NCBI RefSeq assembly: GCF_047511655.1
Contig: NC_133389.1
Span: forward strand, 145,974,473-146,038,472
Direction of reading: 5' to 3'
DNA length: 64,000 nucleotides
Source: Castor canadensis
Taxonomy: Eukaryota; Chordata; Mammalia; Rodentia; Castoridae
Shown: piece by piece, positions 21,970 through 34,639 of the stretch
How the letters are laid out: every line of letters starts with the position of its first letter
Numbering within the stretch: position 1 is the first letter of the stretch
Translations under genes and position numbers: made by a program
The notes under the pieces: model-generated
Databases searched by the model: none
Told to the model about the DNA's origin: nothing
Seen by the model: the letters and a program-made list of their open reading frames with translations, nothing else

Positions 21970-23735
21970 CTGTTCTCAGTTCCCATACATAGCTATCCAT
22001 TCATGCATGTATGCATGTATTTACTCATTCATCTTTCATTCATCCACTCAAGAACTGCTAAAGAAAATATCTCTTTAAAATAAGACATTCTGTATTCTTC
22101 TTCTCTTCCCTGAAGTGGTTGCTGACTACTAGATATATCTAAACAGTTATCAAATAGACTGCTGCTACTTGATTATATACAACAGAGTACATTCAGATGC
22201 CAATTCTATATTTGAAATTCAAGTGTGTGTTCAGTTTTAAAGCTGGTATTTTTAAAAATTGATGGTTTTCTTTTGCTGAACAGCCTGGCCTCTGGAAGAC
22301 CTTCACTGAGATCATACAGCACAAATCCTCAGCTGTGGTTACCCAGATGTCCTGGCACCTGGAAGCCTGATCACTCACCATGAAAGTCAAGATTGCTCCC
22401 AGCCAGACCCATGACACAACCACAGGTCCATCTGGTTTTAACCTTGTTTTAACTAAACAAGGTTAGGCCTATGTTTTTGAGAACCTATACCTTCTCAAAT
22501 ATTCTATCTGTCTCCTTCCTCAGCATGTACCAAACAATTCCTGGAGTATCAACTATAACTAACTTCCTTTTCGATCAGGTTGACTCTTACTTTTATGCTA
22601 CACGTCTCCATGTAAAGAAACACTCACTTGGATAACAAAAATAACCTGCTTCTTAGGATATATCTAGAATCAGAACATATCTCTATTTAGAATAACACTA
22701 GTTATTCCATTTATATGTACATTTTATTCTTTATCACAGAGACACAGAGAGAGAGAGTTCACCTCTCTCTTTGCCATAGCTCCACACTAATCTGTTCTTG
22801 ACCAATCAAATTGCTCAGTACATGATTGAAAGTCAGTAAATACTTGCTGAATGAAAATCATAATCTGACCTCCCTAGTTCCAGCCTTCCATCAGATTGAA
22901 CCCAAAGGACACAAGCCATATGAATTTGAGAATTTGTTTTAGAATCCCAGGCAAGCACCACCTCCCAAAGAGATGGCACAAATGTAGACTCACAAATTTA
23001 CTTATAGCCAATTCAGCTGAAGACAATAATTTATTCTGGTTTGTTAAGTTGGACTTTGAAAATTCAGTGTGAATGACTAACCATCCTCAACATGTCTATT
23101 TTCATGCAAGGAAAATGAACACCACAACCATAAAAACCTATAATATCAACCACTGACAACCACATTCAGTTCTGACCTACTTACACTATGGTTCTGTTAA
23201 AAGAGAAAATTTGAAACTGATGTCCCTTGATAATTCATACTTACTCAATGAAACAAACTTTAGCAACTGAATATTCACCACAGTGCTAAAGAAGAAGCAA
23301 TATAGTGATTTTCAGTTTTTAAATTGGTAGTTTCTGATATAGAGAGAGATTAACTCTATGGAGGGGGATCATAAAAGGCTAAGATTCAGAGTTTTGAAGC
23401 ATTAAGTTCCAATTGATAGCACTTTGTGAACTGTATTCATAGTTCTTACCAGTTCTTAGCTACAAGGGGAACCACCCATTCATTTGTTCCTTGAATTAAT
23501 ACCTGAAGGTCTCAACATGTGAGAGAAAATAGATGCTGAGTAAAAAACCTTTGCTCATTGAAAATCCTCAATCAAGGGCACTTGATTTTATGAAATATTA
23601 ATGATATGCCTATCGTGCACCAAGTCCTCCCGTGTTAAGCAGAATGGCAAACCATCAATTGTAATGCAATTACAATAACAGAGAGAGAGAAATGCTAATG
23701 ATAATGAACTAGACAACTGTTCCATGACAGGAAGA
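21970..23735. other. Mostly unassigned sequence; possible L2 tail near 22800-22862
   Basis: AGTCAGTAAATACTTGCTGAATG near 22830 resembles an L2 3' end, but the match is short. A perfect 10-bp-arm hairpin lies at 22440-22464 and an 8-bp-arm palindrome at 23658-23676. The 76-codon reverse reading at 22193-22423 has no recognisable similarity. Confidence 0.4.
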
Positions 23736-23882
23736 GATTTTTTTTTTTTTGCTGTTGTTCTTTATTTGTTGTTGTTGTTGAGACAGGGTTTTGCTTTGTA
23801 GCCCAGTCTGGCCTTGAACTCACCATCCTCTTATCTTAACCTGAAACTGGGATCATAGGCATGCACCATGACACTTGACTTA
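23736..23882 (-). mobile_element. B1-like (7SL-derived) SINE, reverse
   Basis: A T run and GTT repeats (the reversed tail) precede GAGACAGGGTTTTGCTTTGTAG, CCCAGTCTGGCCTTGAACTC and GGCATGCACCATGACAC, a classical B1 layout without an ID half. Confidence 0.85.
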
Positions 23883-24149
23883 CTGTTATTCTTATTGTTA
23901 TTTTTTTCTGTGTCTATGTGTGTGTTTTAATGTAAGATTTTACTCTAAGCACTGCATTAAATACAAAAATCCTGATTTAATATATATAGCATCCTTGGAA
24001 ATAAGCAGATGTTTTTCCATTTCAGCCTTTTATGTATGGAGGAAAGGGTAGGAAGAGTGGTGTTACAGGAAAGCTACCAGATGAGAAAGGCCAGGCAGTA
24101 GATGGTCTTATAGCATATGTAACCTGATGTCAGGGAGCTACTACTAAAG

Positions 24150-24342
24150 AAAAAAAATTTTTTGACAGTACTGGGGTTTGGATTCAGGGCCTTGAGCTTG
24201 CCTAGCAAGTACTGTACCATTTGAGCCATTTTCCCAGCCATTTTTGCTTTAGTTATTTTTCAGAGAGTATTTTGTGCTTTTGCCTAGGCTAGCCTCAGAC
24301 CATGATCGTCCTCCCTCCGCCTCCTGCATATATGGAGGCGTA
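24150..24342 (-). mobile_element. Dimeric SINE, reverse, full ID half
   Basis: GACAGTACTGGGGTTTGG, CTTGCCTAGCAAGTACTG and CATTTGAGCCATTTTCCC give the complete reversed ID half. TTTTGCTTTAGTTATTTTTCAG links to the 7SL-like half (GTCCTCCCTCCGCCTCC). It is the same arrangement as 669-866 and 9254-9489. Confidence 0.83.
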
Positions 24343-24877
24343 TACTACTACTGGTTCTTTACGTCTAAAGAATGTTTACACAGAATAGTAACAAGGTCTC
24401 TCTCATGTTACAAAGAGCACTCAGATTGGTAGGACATGCCTTCAAGAGCTTTCTGCAAAAAAGCTTTGCTGAGTCACAAACACTAGGCAGGGATAGCATC
24501 AGATACAGCTGTTACAGAGTAAGTCACATGAAGAAGCAGACAATCTGATTAAGATAACTTTGCCAAGGCAAGGTAGGATGTCAGGTGAATAGCTCTAGAA
24601 GCACTCTTTCTGGTTATTGGCTCATTCATTTGATGGCAATGTGGGATCAATGAATATCTGCAAAGTACATTGCCATTTTTCTTCCTGATAAGTGAGACAG
24701 AGCCATTACTCAAAGAATGGAGAAGAATTGTATCCAAAGTCTAGCATGAAGTGAAAGAAGAGCAAATCCACGCACTCACAGAAGGCTGCTGGTGTAATGC
24801 ATGCAGACAGTGTGCTTCGTATTCTTAGGATCAGCTTCCCTGCACGTACAGGGTAATGTGCCTCAGCTGGGGTGTTG

Positions 24878-25060
24878 TGGTTATTAATTCTAGTTGCAGA
24901 CTAGAATCTCTGGGCAACTTTTTAAAAAATGCTCACTTTAAGGCCTTATCTGAAACTAATGTATTCAGAATTTCTCTGAGTGACCCCAAGTATTGGTACT
25001 TTTTAAAAGGTCCCCTCATGACCCATATGTGTTACACAGTTAGAGTGAAAACTGTGAATT
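24878..25060. mobile_element. hAT-Charlie MER5-like DNA transposon remnant
   Basis: GACTAGAATCTCTGGGCAAC, AAAAATGCTCACTTTAAGGCC and TCAGAATTTCTCTGAGTGACC resemble the MER5A-type non-autonomous hAT. The termini are too eroded to set orientation securely. Confidence 0.5.
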
Positions 25061-25064
25061 CAGA

Positions 25065-27615
25065 AGATGCATAGGCCTCTATAGTGTGGTGAACTTCAAT
25101 TCTTGCCAGGGTCAAGGTCCTTTTAACCCAGTTGGCGTTTTGATTACAATCCATCACTTTATATACTGAGCAAATTACTTGTTTGCTTGTTTCAACATAC
25201 TGACCAGGACATCTACAAGGTGCAGACCAAACTAATGCACTGCCAAGAAATGCTGTTGAATTCTAGGTACTGTTGTTGTCCCCCTCTATCAATTTTAAAG
25301 AATCAGGTTTTTAAAATCAGTCTTCAAAGAATTATATAAATATATGCCCATATATTTTACCTGGAACTAGCATTCGTTACCTCTGAAAACAGCACTGATA
25401 ACTTAATTATTTATAAAATGGTATACTTCTGAAGGAAGCTATTAAGAGAGAGAGACTAAGGCCTTTTCTCTCCAAAGTGATTCTTTCATAAATCAAAGTA
25501 GACACTTTGTTAGTACAGCTAAATATAATAATACCAATAATCCTGAAAGGGAAGTAACTATAGAAAATGAATGTAGGTATTATCTAATGCCTTTCTTATT
25601 GATCTGAGCTGTTCCAGTCAACACTTACTAAAACTCTATTTTTATTACTGGATTAATGTGTTCAGTCTTTGTTGTTTTCAATCCTTCCTTTCAGGCTGGA
25701 GCGGAATACTCTTAGGGAGTATCTATGAAGCTTTCAGGACAACATGGCTCCACCACCCAGGGTTTATCTGCATCAGACAAATGAGATCCTTCTTTAGGAC
25801 TACATTCTGCAAATGAGAGCTGTCTATAATGGCTTCATCCTTTCCCTCCCAGGTGTATAAACCCTAAGATTATTCATATGCCATAACAAAAGAAGACAGA
25901 TATTGTAGCGGATGAAGTGTAAGACTGTTTGCCTGGAAAAATCATAAGATGATCTTTCTCTAATGATAAAGAGGCAATTTTCCAATGTCAGGCTTCTAAG
26001 AAGTAGGAGTTTCCCACTTTCAAAGGTCACCATGGCTACGTGGTCTTTTTAGAACCTAAAACAGATTCAGGTAAGTCTTTTTTGGAAGTAGTGTAGAATA
26101 ATAAAAATGTTGTATTCATTAAACTCTAAGTTGGAGAAAAGAGACCTTGTATTTCAGAACATACAATTAAGAAGCAACATGTAAAAAGAATTTTGAAAGA
26201 ATTTTTAATAAAAATTTATTAACTCACTTTCTTCTATATGGATCAACTGAACTGCAGTATAAAGCCTTGAAAGTCAAAGTTTTCTAAAGAAGATGACATC
26301 CTCCCTGAGGATCCCAAATATAGAAAAGGACATCTAGCATTCAAAATAAACACACATGAACACATCATTGCTTTAAGCAGATTAACTCGCTGGAAAACAA
26401 TTTTAGCACCTCCTATAAGGACCTATTAGAAATGCACAGTATCTTTTTTTCACTTACATCTGCCTCAAATATTCATCAAGTTCCATTCCACTTAACTCAC
26501 AAAGCTTTGTGTAGCAAACTGAATGGCACAAATCTAACAGTTTTTAGTAATAATTTCATTAAAACATGAGTAAATGATACATCATCAGAGGAGTTTTTCC
26601 AATTTTTATTCTCAGAATGCAAGAGTATACCATTCAGAATCTTTGAAAATCTAATGAAGCCTGTCTTTAAGGTATTATTTGAGCATCACCATCATTAGAA
26701 TTTCTGTTTCCAAAAGGATGTACATACACACATACCTATGTGCAAATGTATAATCATGAGAATGGCTTTCCATAAACTTAAGAAAATGCAACTGACTTTC
26801 AATAAGGAAAGGCTTGTCTAGTTTTTTTCTTGAGGATATTGATCAGGTAAGCAAGGTAAGTCTATCTGTCCTCCAAGAGCTTAGAGTCATGTCTGGAGAT
26901 AGATGTACACAAAAATTTCAACCATCATGCAATGTATTCTGGACTGCAGATAGCATTGTAATTAGCAAAGAAAGTTATAAACATGTATTGTTAAGTAAGG
27001 GAACTGAAAGTATATGTTGATATTTAAGTGTATGTTTAAGGTTTATAAGTGAATTTGGATAGGATAAGATTGAAAGAGAACAATAGCCATTTCATGCCAA
27101 AAACACTCAAGGGATACAAGGAAAGAAAGAGCAAAAAATAATATCATATTACTCTAAATTTATAATGTTAAACATGTAAGTACATAATAACATCCACTAG
27201 CAGACATAAAGTAGTAGATGGGTTTTTTAGATGTTGAAAGTAATAAAAACAGAGGTGACTAAGTTTATTCATCATTGAATGCCTCCATATGCACCAAAAA
27301 CAAGAATCAGAAAAATACCCACCAGTACATTGAGTTCCCTGGTTAACCCATGTGGAAATACTTGGTTCTGTACTCTGGAAGAATCTTCTATCTTACTTGT
27401 CCACTCTCCTTTGAAGTGTCTGATTTTGTCTGCTAAGTAGTGCTTTTCTCCAAGACCACATCTGGTGTGCTCATCAAGAATATGCCATGCTTGGGGATTT
27501 AGTCTTTCTAGGCTATTTGGGGCTGATTTGATGGGGGAGTCAGGGAACAGGGACGTTCACAGCTCCTCACAAGGGGTTGAACAGGCTCTCACAAGACAAA
27601 CTCAGACTCATTCCT
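25065..27615. other. Unassigned sequence
   Basis: About 2.5 kb in which I recognise neither genes nor repeats. Open readings are 60-69 codons, within chance for AT-rich DNA. Confidence 0.45.
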
Positions 27616-27616
27616 T

Positions 27617-29212
27617 TCTCTTTTTTTCAAATTATAATTCTACATAATCATGGGATATACAACAATGTTAGGATACATATATGCAGTGTGGAATGAATGT
27701 ACCATGCAAACTAATACTTCCATCCCTTAAATACTTGCTTATCCTATTACACATCCATCACTTTAAATATTCACTTTTCCTTCCTGTTTAACCAGCCTCC
27801 GATAATTTCTATTCTATTCTCTTCTCCTATAAGGTCAATTGTTTTGGAATCCACATGTAAAGGAGATCATTTGTCATTCTGTTCCTAGATTTTTTCACTT
27901 AGTATAATGGCCTTCAGGTTCATCCATGTTTTCACCAATGATAGAACTTCTTTTTGTATTAATTTCCATTGTTTGCATGTTTGTGTGTACACACAGCCAC
28001 ATTTTTTGTCCATGTACGTGTTCGTGAACATTTAGTTTGTCACATGCAATGCCACAATGAACAGAGTGCAGATGTCTCTTCATAATACTGATTTCAGGTG
28101 TCTTAGATGTATATCCTATTTGAGCCTAAAAATTAGGAGCCTCCTTACAATTTTCCATAATGGCTTTACCAATCTACATTCCCACCAAAAGTATAGAATG
28201 GTTTCCTTTTTTCCACATCCTCCCCATCACTTACCTTTTGTTTTTTTGATAATAGCAATTCTAATGTACGTAGAATAATATCTCACTTTTCGTTTTAGGG
28301 GTTTGTTTTCATTACTGCTGGTAGTTGAACTCAGCTTCATGCTTGTTAGGCAGGCACTCCCCCACTTGATCCACTCTACCAGCTCTGGGTTGTCTTCAAA
28401 CCAGGATCCTCCTAACTTCCACTTCCCAAGAAGCTAGGATTTCGGGATTGAGCCACTGTCTGGCCTCATTGTGGTTTTTGTGTTTCCCTAAAGATCAGAG
28501 AAGCTGAGTATTGTTGTATCTGAGTTTCTTATATATTTTAAATACCAATCCCTAGCCAGATAAATCATTTGCAAATATTTTCTCCCATTTTATAGGCTGT
28601 CCCTTCACTCTATTGATTGTTCCCTTTGTTGCTGTGCAAAAGTTTTTCAGTTTGATGCAGTCTCACTTGGGTATTTTTACTTTTGTTACCTTTGCTTTGG
28701 AAGTCATCTCCAAAAACTCATTGCCCAGACCAATGTCATGAGGTTTTCCCCATTCATAGTTTTAGGTCTTACATTTAAATCTTTAATCCATTATGAGTTA
28801 ATTTTTGTAACTAGTGTGAGATGATAGAGAGATCTAGTTTTCCCAACATCACTTATATAAAAAATTGCCCTATCTCCATTGTACATTCCTGGCACTTTTG
28901 TTGAAAAGTAGTTGTCTGTAAAAGCATGGCTTTATTTCTGGACTCTATTCTGTTCTGCTGGTCTATCTACCTGTTTTTATGCCTGCACCAGGCTGTTTTG
29001 GTTATTATAGCATTATAGTATATTTTGAAGTTAGGTAGTGTGATGGCTCCAAGTTTGTACTTTTTACTCAGGATTGCTTTGTCTGCTTTTGTTGTTCCAT
29101 TCAAATTTTAGGATTTTTGGCACTTTTTCTTTTTGGCATAGGTCTTTATAGCTATAAATTTACTTCTTAAGCTACTTTAGCTGCATCCCTTATATTTTGG
29201 TATGTAGTATAC
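27617..29212 (-). mobile_element. L1 fragment, reverse, with internal deletion and nested SINE
   Basis: The + strand reads a reversed L1 3' region (TTCAGGTTCATCCATGTTTTC, TTTCCATTGTTTGC). It continues through ORF2 text such as AAATATTTTCTCCCATTTTATAGGC, GTTGCTGTGCAAAAG and GTGTGATGGCTCCAAGTTTG. Around 29100-29125 it jumps to a much more N-terminal part of ORF2 (TTTATAGCTATAAATTTAC ... TTAGCTGCATCCC), so roughly a kilobase is missing internally. It ends at the T tract 29213-29237. Many stops; non-functional. Confidence 0.85.
28295..28465 (-). mobile_element. Dimeric SINE, reverse, nested in L1
   Basis: ACTGCTGGTAGTTGAACTCAG, GCTTGTTAGGCAGGCACTCC and CCACTTGATCCACTCTACC give the reversed ID half, followed by a shortened 7SL-like half ending GGATTGAGCCACTGTCTGG. 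L1 text resumes on both sides. Confidence 0.83.
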
Positions 29213-29237
29213 CTTTTTTTTTTTTTTTTTTTTTTTT
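29213..29237. repeat. Poly(T) tract
   Basis: About 25 consecutive T at the left end of the resumed non-L1 sequence. It may be the tail of an element too short to identify. Confidence 0.9.
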
Positions 29238-29355
29238 GTCAAACTCCATGTTTCTTTGGCAAAGAAATTGCTTCACAGTTTTGGTATAATTTCAATCTAT
29301 TTTCTTCATGATAATTTCCTATGCATATTACTCACATTAAAAGTACCATTTAGAA

Positions 29356-29439
29356 GACTGATAGAGTGGCTCAGGTGGTACAGAGTCTGCCTAGCAAGCA
29401 TGAGGCCCTGAGTTCAAACCCCGATAGTGACAAAAAAAT
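29356..29439 (+). mobile_element. ID-type SINE monomer with target duplication
   Basis: AGAGTGGCTCAGGTGGTACAG, CTGCCTAGCAAGCATGAGG and CTGAGTTCAAACCCC define it. ACCATTTAGAA (29345-29355) and ATCATTTAGAA (29440-29450) flank it. Confidence 0.9.
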
Positions 29440-29450
29440 ATCATTTAGAA

Positions 29451-31634
29451 ATATTTTTTTAAGTCTGGAGCCCTTATTGTGCATTTATTGGCTCCATAAA
29501 ATAACTAGTTCTTACACCTTAAAAGTCAGACACCATTGGGAAGGAAATACCTAAACCTGATCTTTGCTAGCATGCTGGATTCTATTTTCTGGCACAGAAC
29601 TGCTAATGGAAGAGGTTTGGGAAAGGCTTGAAAACAGCCTTCTTGGCATAGTTGCATTCCTTTCATCTCTACTTGCAAGCTAATTAGCATTAGCTCTAGC
29701 CTGAGTTTATCCCTGTCTTGTATTACTTTGCAACAAGAAGCAGCCAATATATGCCAGCATTTTGAATGTCTTACCATTGTTTTCAGTGCTACACAAAGAT
29801 TGTCTTACATGGAAATATTGGTACAATTTAATTAGATATTTTGCCACAAAGTAAAAAGAGCCACCACTTTACAAATTTTAACATCTGAGTTCCTGCTCTT
29901 CTCTAGAGGACACAACTAAATCAATGTTTCCTAATTTAGAATTCTTTATGTGTAAAACGTGTTTTGGTACCAACTTCTGTATTAGTAATATTTAGGCCTA
30001 GCTAAAGGTGATCTACAATACAAAAAGGAACAAAATCCCAGTGGGGAGGTGGTAGGAACAGAGAATAAGTAAAAAATAGTTCCTTGAATAGGAGACTGAA
30101 ATGTCCAATACATTTTTATGTAAGTGAATATATATATATATAGATGATCAATATCACTTATAGTCAGGGAAGTGCACATTAACAAACCATGAGTCACCAT
30201 TTTTTATAATACTAACTTGGTGAGCAAAATTTGCTTCTATCTAACATTATGGTTGAATATTTCTTTTTATTCCATGCTTAGTAAAACTGAAGATGTGCAC
30301 AAACAACAACCAGAAGAAAAAAAAAGCTCCCAAAGCAACCAGAAATGCTAGGTAAGATATTACAAACTCACTTTGAAAATCATCAATACATTCACAGGAA
30401 AATAAGGCAAACTTCTCAGGGCCAGAAAAGAAAAGGGAGCTGAGAAATAGAATCATGTTGCATGAGTTGTCAGTGTGGTTATCTGGGGAGTTCTGCCAAT
30501 CCCTATGAACACAGACACTTCGGTCTAAGTGACAATAAGGGAATATAACAGAGGTATTTTGTTGAGAGATGTTGAAGTTAGAAGTAGGATCCCATCCCCT
30601 AGCTCCACCAGATACCACAAACACAAATGCACACACATACACACACACTTACACACATGCATGCTCACACATACTCACAATACTTGAATGCCAAAAGCCT
30701 ATGCCATCAGTAAGCAGATCTGTGCTATATTACCTTAAAATTTGAATGTACACTACTACATGACATGTGCGTCTCTGATTTAAGAAATTAGCACTAAATT
30801 GGTCTTGGCTGTATGTGTAGCACAAATACAGGCAAACCTTCCTAGAATTTAGTAGAAATGGCTATCAGGAATGAAAGAACAACCTTCACTTGGTAAGCAC
30901 GGGAAGAGGTGCACTTAACAGAGACATGTAAAAGAATAATCTCTGTATTGCTGGTTGTAAATCCAAACAAAAAAAGAGAGAGAATAATATTCACATATAT
31001 GTGTCCGTATATTTCACACACATATTAAAACAAACATACAGATTTATAATTGTAAAGAGAGTATACCAGTGTTTGTCTTAAGAAAAAAGCGATTGGTTAC
31101 ACTAAATTAGAAAAAGATTCATTTTTAAATGATCAAGTTTTTTTAAATGTGCCAGGCTCTGAAGGAACTAATCACACACCTGTCTTTGCTTTTCCTGCCT
31201 TCCAAGCAGAAAGAATCATTTGATGGTTGAGTAGATCCCACACATGGGCCTTTGCCATGCTGACTTATGTGACTATAAGCACCCAAATCAACTCTGAACT
31301 CACCAAATGGAGAAAGTCAGAGAAATTCCCACATGATATTCCAGGCAAGGAATCGGTCTACACGGACATCCAGTTTTTTTGTTTTAGAATCCTTTTTGAA
31401 AGAAAAGAGGAAGACAATGACAGAGAAGATTGGAGTGATTCAGAGCCCTTGTTCACTTCCTCTAGCCAAGAATGGGTCCCTTGAAGGGCAAGGTGCTGCT
31501 GGGAACGCCTGAAACCATAGGGAAAGGCTTCTAGTCTCCAGGCACCACTATACCAGAGTCAGAAACACAGACTCAGTGTGAATTCTAATCTTGGATCCTC
31601 AGAGTAAATTTGCTTTTTTTTTTAAATGTGTTTT
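29451..31634. other. Unassigned sequence with a small CA-rich tract
   Basis: A degenerate CA/TG-rich tract lies at 30608-30680 and a short (TA)n at 30130-30140. The 133-codon reverse reading at 30247-30648 partly translates the CA tract and resembles no known protein. I do not call it a gene. Confidence 0.45.
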
Positions 31635-31635
31635 C

Positions 31636-31733
31636 TGTCTCTCACCCCTGAAAGGTAAGCTCCCTGAAAACAGGGATTTTTTCTGACACATTTTGGTACT
31701 CAGTAAATATTTATTGAGTGAATAATTGTATTT
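31636..31733 (+). mobile_element. L2 LINE 3' end
   Basis: GGTAAGCTCCCTGAAAACAGGG, then TTTGGTACTCAGTAAATATTT and ATTGAGTGAATAATTG, match the L2 3' terminus layout. Confidence 0.7.
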
Positions 31734-31734
31734 G

Positions 31735-34050
31735 ACTACTTGATCTATGCCATCGAAACACCACAAAACAGATCCTTATTACGAAAAACTGCCTGAGTCT
31801 AAGTGAAAGTTTAAAGGTCCAAAATTAGTAATTACCAGTAGAGCTACAGACATAGACTTCTGTTTTTATACCAACTATCTAGTTGTTCAGAAACAGCATT
31901 TCCAAGGTGAAAAGTTACTAGAATTTCATAGGAGGGATTAAAACATGCACATAAATTCCAAAATTTATTTCACCTTTTTACAAGCCTCCATTGTACAGTA
32001 GAGAAGTTGGCAGAGTGGTGGTTACTGGGGATATTTCAAGTTCTTAACAGATTTTAATTTCTTTAGGGTAATTCAGTCTGTTAAGTAAATACTTTGTCAT
32101 TCTGAAATTATCTTTTCCTCACTTCTTCCTAGCATGGCAACCAGCTTTGTGGTAAGTCTTACTTGACTTCTTGGTGAAATTGGAAAAATTCCTAGATGTT
32201 GAAAGCAGACCAAACCCACCCTCTGGTCTGCTACAGGGTTGCTGGGAAAGGCTTCTCTTTCTGAGGTGTGGCTGGAGTATCTGATGCAGACTAAGGTTTA
32301 TGGACCCAGCCACTCCATTCCATTCATAAAATTACCATGCACTTATGTCCACCCATGACTTCACAAGTTCCACAAATTCTTTCAACACCTGCACATTTTA
32401 CTTCTTCCCTCATTATCCACCAGGATAGAGAGAAGCAAGGTCTATAGCCTGCCATATACAAGCTGTTAGAGAAAAAGAGCACTGAACTAGGTCCAACAAA
32501 CTACCCACCCTCTCTACCAATTCTGCATTGGTTGTCTCTCATAATGTTGGATGTAACTTTGAGTCTACAAAAGAGCTACTCCCAATAGTCGCCACCCTCC
32601 AAATATATCTTATCTTTCACCTTCTCGCTCCTCATTCTATCACATTTATATAGGGAGAATTGTCCTCCCTTCTAGAATAATGGAATATCTCCTTTATTCC
32701 TAGCTTATAGAGTCACTGGCATTCAAACCCACAGATCTAGTTCTTGATATATTAGTGGAAGTTTAAAGATTTTGAAAAACCCATTCTCTCTCTACAAAGC
32801 CTAACTTTGAGGCACATTATTTCCATGCCAATTTGAGATGCTAAAACTTGACACTTTTTTTTCCCTATATTCTGTATTGATGCTAATCTTTGCAGGGGCA
32901 AATAAATGGTGTATCTTCCTAGTAAGGAGATCAGATAATGAGGCAATAATGGTGCAGCACAATCTGTGAACTAGAAGCAGCTGAATTAGATCAGGGATAG
33001 AGGGATGGATAGTCAAGATTTGCCACAGACTTGAATTGCCCTGGTTTATAAAGCTAAATAGAAAGGGGAGGAAGCAGGACTAGCCACCATGGCAACCCTC
33101 AGGAAGCACAATCAAATTTTGACTTCAAAATGCAATTGCCAGAATGCATCCAGGCAATCAGAGTAAAATAAAAAAAAGGTATGATTCAGTCTCTTGATAT
33201 CAGATTCCAAAGCATCACAATTCTAGTAAATAGGAATAAATGTCTCCGTCATGAAGCCAGCTAAAACTTGGGAACTAGAAAAACCAGGAGTTATTATCCT
33301 TATTTTACTTCTAATTTAGCAAGATTTATAAACAAAATTACCAGCTAGGCACTAATTTTGTGGCTCTTTAGCATGCCTTTCCATGTGGGATAAAAGCCAC
33401 ATCGTCCCACAGCTGTCCAAAACTTTGAATGGTGCAAAGACATATCTTGATTGTGATATCAAAAACCACTGCAACCTGGAGAAGAAATATTTAATGAACT
33501 TTCCACATTTTCTCTCTGCAATAAAGTTATTCTCTTGAATGAAGAGGAATGGAATTCTGATAATTTCTTAGAACCCCTTCCCTGCGAAACAGTTCCAAGT
33601 TCACCAGAACCTGGATTTAGTACAATCAGACACAGCTTTAATGAACCAATCTTAGAAGAAAAAAAGTTCTGACCTCTAAAGAGGAGTTTCAAAGAGCAGA
33701 CTGATATTTGGATAAATACCTAGAAAAGAAAAGAAGAGAAGGTACTTAGTGGAAACAGATGTTTTGTGATATGGATAAAAATGACTAGAGTATTTTTTGT
33801 ACATGTTTATGTGTATTGATGAAAGTAATTCCATCATAGTCTTTTCGAGTTCTGGAGTTGCAGATGTGTGTCTGTCTGTCTGACTTTGTGTGTACTTACG
33901 TGGATGTGTACATTTTAAATACCAAACCAGGCTGCCACCAGCACAAGGTGGCTCATAATACATATAGTAAAGGCATATTTTTCACAAAATTTACTGTCTT
34001 AAGTTTTTCTACTTTTTATCTTATTAACTAAATAACGCTTACTTATTTTG
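31735..34050. other. Unassigned sequence
   Basis: No supportable gene or named repeat is seen. A 19-base segment at 32133-32151 sits between good splice-site matches; it is treated as a finding only. Confidence 0.4.
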
Positions 34051-34054
34051 TTAG

Positions 34055-34255
34055 ATTATAAAACTACAGAATTTTAGAGCTAGAAAACATACTATAAAAT
34101 TTATCTAATCCTGTATCATCGTTCACTAAGTAAACTGAAGGCTAGTGAGGAGGATAAGAAGTTTGCAGCATAACTCAGCTAGTATGTGAGACAGCAAAAA
34201 AACAGATCAAGAGTCAAGTTTCTTAATTCCTAGTCAGATGCAATTCCCTCTGTAG
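34055..34255 (-). mobile_element. MIR-type SINE, reverse
   Basis: AGAATTTTAGAGCTAGAAAAC, ATCTAATCCTGTATC, AACTGAAGGCTAGTGAGGAGG and ACTCAGCTAGTATGTGAGAC fit a reversed MIR-family element. Confidence 0.62.
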
Positions 34256-34449
34256 AAGAAAAACTTTTGAAACATCATATGAAAGCCAATCTTTTCTTCC
34301 TTTGGGGGAGAAATTAACATTTCTGGGAGAAACTGCTTAAGCAAATTTCTCAAGGAGTTTAAAATCTTGTTATGGAACACTCTTTCCTTCCCACACAGCT
34401 GTCAGTCAAGAGTGACCTTTAACCAGACTTCTTTCCATTTATATCTAAT

Positions 34450-34595
34450 CTAGTGGTTCTCAAACTTTTTACTGCTCATTAGAATCTCCCAGGGAGGTTT
34501 TTTAATTCCTAATGTCCTGATACACGCCATAGCCACTAAATCAGAATACATGGGGATGGAAGCCAGGCACCAAGATAACATCTTTTTAAATGATT
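34450..34595 (+). mobile_element. hAT-Charlie MER5A-like DNA transposon remnant
   Basis: GTGGTTCTCAAACTTTTTACTG, CATTAGAATCTCCCAGGGAGG and CTAAATCAGAATACATGGGG match the MER5A-type element from its 5' terminus. Confidence 0.68.
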
Positions 34596-34596
34596 C

Positions 34597-34632
34597 TCTC
34601 TTCTCTCTCTCTTCTCTCTCTCTCTCTCATCT
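34597..34632. repeat. CT-rich simple repeat
   Basis: TCTCTCTTCTCTCTCTCTTC and further CT units lie directly beside the MER5A-like remnant. Confidence 0.9.
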
Positions 34633-34639
34633 CCTTTCT

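Noticed and set aside
30247..30648. 133-codon reverse reading as a possible membrane protein gene
   Set aside because: Its first codons translate a CA/TG simple repeat. The hydrophobic bias follows from T-rich codons, and no family motif or splice/promoter context is seen.
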